From positions 1 through 8,110 of the forward strand of contig JAJYHU010000281.1 in NCBI GenBank assembly GCA_021784615.1: a DNA stretch of 8,110 bases, written 5' to 3'. The position numbers and the translations under genes are program-made. The notes below the pieces were generated by a model. It ran no database searches. It saw only the letters and a program-made list of their open reading frames with translations, and was not told the origin of the DNA. Positions 5,399 to 8,110 of the stretch are shown here, one piece after another. The number at the start of each line of letters is the position of its first letter. Positions within the stretch are counted from its first letter, which is position 1. The DNA is from Acidobacteriota bacterium. Lineage in GTDB: Bacteria; Acidobacteriota; Terriglobia; UBA7540.

Positions 5399-5472
5399 AT
5401 GGGTGATATAAACAATGTACTCGGCTTTCCAAGCAAGCGGAACAATATATCCCCGGCGGAGTCAATACTTCC
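5399..5472 (+). pseudogene. out-of-frame 5' end of the aminotransferase gene
   Basis: ATG 5399 has a possible Shine-Dalgarno (TAAGAG, 5386-5391) seven bases upstream and begins MGDINNV. The conserved N-terminal block (QAEQYIPGGVN, about 5434-5466) is in the aminotransferase frame, two bases out of phase with that ATG. A single missing base around 5417-5421 explains both. A second ATG at 5415 is also out of frame. No slippery heptamer for programmed frameshifting is seen. Confidence 0.55.
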
Positions 5473-6702
5473 TTGCGTAGGATGTCCCCGCCCCTAGCGT
5501 TCATCCGGGCTCAGGGTTCGGTGATCACGGATGCGGACGGGCATGATTTCCTCGATTATCAAGCTGCGTTTGGTCCGATTATTCTTGGGCATAACTTTCC
5601 GGAGGTCAATCAGCGGGTTCAAGAGATGATGGCGAGAATTGATCTGGTCGGAGTCGGGCAAACTGACGTTGAGATCGATCTGGCCCGGAAGGTCTGCGAG
5701 CACATCCCTTCGGCGGAGAAGGTTCTGTTTTGTAATAGCGGATCCGAGGCGACATACGGAGCCGTGCGTTTGGCCCGGGCCGTGACGGGACGCAAGAAGA
5801 TTATCAAGTTTCAGGGCTGCTATCACGGCTGGCATGATTATTTAGCGATGAATGTGATTACGCCAGCAGAAAAACTAGGCATGAGAGACCCGTTGTCAGC
5901 AGGCAGCCTCGAGGAGGCCCTTCGTGCCACTCTGATATGCGAGTTTAACAACCTTGAGGATGTAAGCCGAACTCTGCAACAAAATCGCGGAGAGATTGCG
6001 GCCATTATCATAGAGCCTATCCCGCACAACATCGGTTGTGTGTTGCCACAACCCGGATTCTTGGAAGGTTTGCGGGAGATGACCCGAGAGAACGGCATCA
6101 TTCTAATTTTTGACGAGGTGGTCACCGGCTTCCGGCACAGCTTGGGCGGCTATCAGAAATTATGCGGAGTGACCCCTGATCTGACGACGCTGGGCAAGGC
6201 GATGGCAAATGGATATCCGATCGCAGCCATTTGCGGTAAGAGCGAGTTGATGGACCAGTTTAATACCCGGCAGGGCGGTTGCGTCTTTTTCGCCGGGACC
6301 TACAACGGACACCCTTTTGCCTGTGCGGCGGCGCTAGCGACGATCGAGGTAATGGAAAAGCAGCGAGTCCACGAACATGTCTTCCGCCTGGGTGAGAAGA
6401 TGCGGAAAGGATTGCAGGATATCCTGCAACTCCTAAAGATTAAGGCAACCGTGGCAGGGTTCGGGTCAGTCTTCCTAATCTATTTCTTGGAAGGACCGGT
6501 GAACAATTACGCTGACCTTTTGCAGAATGACCAGGAGCTTTTTGTGAGCCACCGGCGTAAGCTGATGGATCGCGGGATCTTTCAGCTGCCTTTAAACTTG
6601 AAACGCAATCACATCAGCTTCAGCCATACGGATGAAGACATTGAAAGGACACTGCGGGCAACCGAGGAAGTTTTGGCAACGACTCCTTCTGTCCGGGAGT
6701 AA
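5473..6702 (+). CDS. class-III PLP aminotransferase, glutamate-1-semialdehyde aminomutase-like; 5' end disrupted
   Basis: From TTG 5473 there are 409 codons carrying all fold-type I class-III landmarks: GSVITDADGHDFLDY (15-29), NSGSEA (88-93), YHGW (117-120, Tyr stacking on PLP), EPI (181-183), DEVVTGFR (214-221), the Schiff-base Lys242 in TLGKAMANG, and GTYNG (275-279). It most resembles the HemL-type subgroup, but lacks what would be needed to call true HemL. It probably transfers or shifts an amino group on a small metabolite in the cytoplasm. TTG 5473 is very unlikely to be the real start. The same frame is open from 5407 and reads LSKQAEQYIPGGVNTSL, including the family's conserved PGGVN, with no ATG, GTG or TTG before the TGA at 5404-5406. 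ATG 5399 (weak SD TAAGAG) is one frame off, and one extra base near 5417-5421 would join it. The gene is either mutated or the sequence has an indel. The transporter follows after 116 bases. Confidence 0.85.
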   Translation: MRRMSPPLAFIRAQGSVITDADGHDFLDYQAAFGPIILGHNFPEVNQRVQEMMARIDLVGVGQTDVEIDLARKVCEHIPSAEKVLFCNSGSEATYGAVRLARAVTGRKKIIKFQGCYHGWHDYLAMNVITPAEKLGMRDPLSAGSLEEALRATLICEFNNLEDVSRTLQQNRGEIAAIIIEPIPHNIGCVLPQPGFLEGLREMTRENGIILIFDEVVTGFRHSLGGYQKLCGVTPDLTTLGKAMANGYPIAAICGKSELMDQFNTRQGGCVFFAGTYNGHPFACAAALATIEVMEKQRVHEHVFRLGEKMRKGLQDILQLLKIKATVAGFGSVFLIYFLEGPVNNYADLLQNDQELFVSHRRKLMDRGIFQLPLNLKRNHISFSHTDEDIERTLRATEEVLATTPSVRE

Positions 6703-6818
6703 TCTGATTAGTGCGGCCTGACGGCCTTTCCTTTCTCCGATGCAGACAGATAGGGCCACGGATAAAGTGCTCCTAAATTGTCCCTAGAAGAGGTCGGTCA
6801 GTCCGGCGAGGAAATCTT

Positions 6819-7778
6819 GTGAGGGTGCGATCTCATTATCGCGATTGGACGTTCTTGCTTCTCTGCAACCTGATTTGGGGAAGCCAGTTTGTCATCTATA
6901 AAATCGTCCAGCGCCAAGTTGGCCCAGTCTTTGCTGCTCTTTTGCCGATATCCGTTGCGACGTTGCTTCTCACGCCGATCGTCTGGTACAAACGCCCGAA
7001 AAGGAACCCCTCGATCCAAGGTCGTTCGGTCGGCGCCCGCGACGTCATGCAATTTGTTCTTATCGGCATTGCAGGCCAGGTGGTGGCTCAACTTTTCGTA
7101 GCCTGGGGTGTCCGATACACCCTGGCTTCGAACGCCGCATTGATTGTCCTGGCCTTGCCAATTTCCACAGCCTTAATGGCCTACTTGTTCCTGGGCGAAC
7201 GCATGACCCCGGCCAGGTGGGTGAGTTTTGCCTTTGCAATTGCGGGGGTTATTGTCTGCGCGGGGATCAACTGGAAAGAAGTCGACCTCATAGGAGGCAG
7301 TTTCCTGCTGGGCAATGGATTGCTTTTCCTGGCCATTAATGGCAGCGCCTTCTATAACGTTTATAGCAAGAAACTGCTGGCGCGCTATTCTCCCCTCGAG
7401 GTCCTACTTTATAGCTACTGCGTGGTTGTTGTGTTTATGCTGCCCGTCGGGCTTTACACGCAGCCGCAAATTCTTACGATCATGGCCAACTTCAGGGTTG
7501 AGGTATGGTTCGGGATTCTCCTGCTCGGCGTCTTCCAATATTTTCTAGCCATGGTTTTGTTCCTCACCGTTTTGACGCGCTTGGACGCCACCCAGGCCGG
7601 GCTTTCAAATTATCTGATCACTTTTTTCGGCGTCATTACCGCCGCAGTCGTGCTTCATGAAGCGCTCACAAAGTCTATGATTTTCGGTGGGATCCTGGTG
7701 TTGGCAAGCACCCTTCTCGTCACCGTTTATGAGAAGCGGCCATGGACAAAGAGTTCGGTCAGCAAACTACCCGTATAA
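6819..7778 (+). CDS. EamA-family (DMT superfamily) inner-membrane transporter
   Basis: At 319 residues the protein has the standard EamA length, with ten hydrophobic segments at about 10-30, 38-57, 76-96, 102-126, 132-150, 159-179, 193-213, 229-251, 260-280 and 285-304. They form two five-helix repeats. Family hallmarks are visible: NLIWGSQFV in helix 1, the helix-3/4 region ending in LFLGERMT (123-130), and the matching position in repeat two at VLHEALT (278-284). Members export amino acids, nucleosides or other small metabolites; the substrate cannot be read from the sequence. GTG 6819 is the start because GCGAGGA (6806-6812) lies six bases upstream. It follows the aminotransferase by 116 bases on the same strand with no clear terminator between, so it may be co-transcribed and may export a product of the locus. 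The final 15 residues are a polar cytoplasmic tail. Confidence 0.9.
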   Translation: MRVRSHYRDWTFLLLCNLIWGSQFVIYKIVQRQVGPVFAALLPISVATLLLTPIVWYKRPKRNPSIQGRSVGARDVMQFVLIGIAGQVVAQLFVAWGVRYTLASNAALIVLALPISTALMAYLFLGERMTPARWVSFAFAIAGVIVCAGINWKEVDLIGGSFLLGNGLLFLAINGSAFYNVYSKKLLARYSPLEVLLYSYCVVVVFMLPVGLYTQPQILTIMANFRVEVWFGILLLGVFQYFLAMVLFLTVLTRLDATQAGLSNYLITFFGVITAAVVLHEALTKSMIFGGILVLASTLLVTVYEKRPWTKSSVSKLPV

Positions 7779-7806
7779 GCGGTCGTTGCGGGGTGATGGC
7801 GCTTAT
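7775..7806 (+). terminator. hairpin at the end of the transporter gene, doubtful terminator
   Basis: ATAAGCG (7775-7781) and CGCTTAT (7800-7806) form a seven-base stem with an 18-base G-rich loop. The left arm contains the transporter stop codon. No T-run follows, so at best it is a processing or stability hairpin or a factor-dependent end. Confidence 0.25.
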
Positions 7807-8110
7807 CTCAAACCAAAAGGATCCGGCACCCCTAAAACTGAAAGGGAAAGCTTGAACCATAACGTGGAGAGATATGAGCAAAGGTATTGCGACGGCACCG
7901 GTTGTTTTTGATAGACCTTGAGAGCTGGTTTCAGGCCGAATCCGGGAATCAATGCGTGACCAGTTCTCGAGAATACCCTTCGCAGTATTTAGCTAATGAT
8001 TGCTGCCATCCTCTAGGAGCGCGTCCGAGAATTGAGTTCAAACGGATTGGGGCGTGAGTTGAAGCGTGGGAACTGCCAACCGTTTGAAGAAGGTGCGGCC
8101 GCGAGTCGCC
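7807..8110. other. right-end stretch without a supported gene
   Basis: Short open frames occur on both strands: plus 7874-7921 with a poor SD (15 codons), and minus 7949-8110, open to the window edge for 53 codons. None has family likeness or a convincing start. A gene starting beyond the window on the minus strand cannot be excluded. Confidence 0.4.

Noticed and set aside
5184..5411. 75-codon plus-strand ORF before the aminotransferase
   Set aside because: No SD and no family likeness; at most it is the continuation of the interrupted signal-peptide frame.
5094..5411. Selenocysteine or read-through gene with TGA at 5169-5171
   Set aside because: No SECIS-like hairpin recognised and no known selenoprotein motif; a stop or decay is simpler.
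7874..7921. 15-codon ORF (MSKGIATAPVV...) after the transporter
   Set aside because: Too short, poor SD spacing and no homology I can recognise; the frame after its TGA stays open only briefly.
7949..8110. Partial minus-strand gene entering from the right edge
   Set aside because: 53 open codons are not enough, and the translation shows no recognisable protein end.
1..8110. CRISPR array, transposase, toxin-antitoxin pair or riboswitch
   Set aside because: No regularly spaced repeats, DDE or HUH motifs, paired small genes or known aptamer pattern seen.

Overview
The window looks like bacterial DNA of moderate GC content. My best guess is a soil-type Acidobacteriota genome or a relative of it. 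That guess rests only on gene style: a secreted Ala-rich-signal hypothetical protein, a ceramidase-like hydrolase, an SDR and a GSAM-like aminotransferase. No rRNA or marker gene is present, so the taxonomy is weak.

Left part (1-2481): this looks like the end of an integrated mobile element. Two tightly coupled plus-strand genes (18-557 and 557-1141) resemble a replication module. The first has an SSB-like acidic C-terminal tip (DEDLPF) and no recognised domain. The second has a primase-type Cys4 zinc ribbon. Inside the first gene lies a large imperfect palindrome (63-163), built around an inverted array of 9-bp repeats that are read as tripeptides. A secreted hypothetical protein is on the minus strand (1341-1946). 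At 2437-2481 lies an orphan 3' fragment of tRNA-Ala(GGC), running from anticodon loop to CCA. An integrase that targets the tRNA leaves such a fragment at the distal element end, so the element should lie to the left and older chromosome to the right. No integrase is visible in the window.

Right part (2482-8110): two divergent transcription units face away from a roughly 0.5-kb intergenic region. The minus-strand pair is an SDR oxidoreductase and a ceramidase-like hydrolase that overlap by ATGA. The plus-strand pair is a class-III PLP aminotransferase of the glutamate-1-semialdehyde aminomutase type and an EamA/DMT transporter. The intergenic region holds a good promoter for the SDR that puts transcription initiation almost at the start codon. 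It also holds a five-tract G-quadruplex motif and a near-consensus promoter (TTGACA-17-TAGACT) facing the aminotransferase. Below that promoter is a tiny ORF that is little more than a signal peptide.

The aminotransferase has an apparent defect: its conserved PGGVN segment is encoded in frame upstream of the first possible start codon, but there is no in-frame start. A one-base frameshift near 5417-5421, or a sequence error there, would explain this.

The four right-hand genes could form a small locus that makes or modifies an amine- or amide-containing metabolite and exports it (inference only). About 330 bases at the right end hold no gene I can support.
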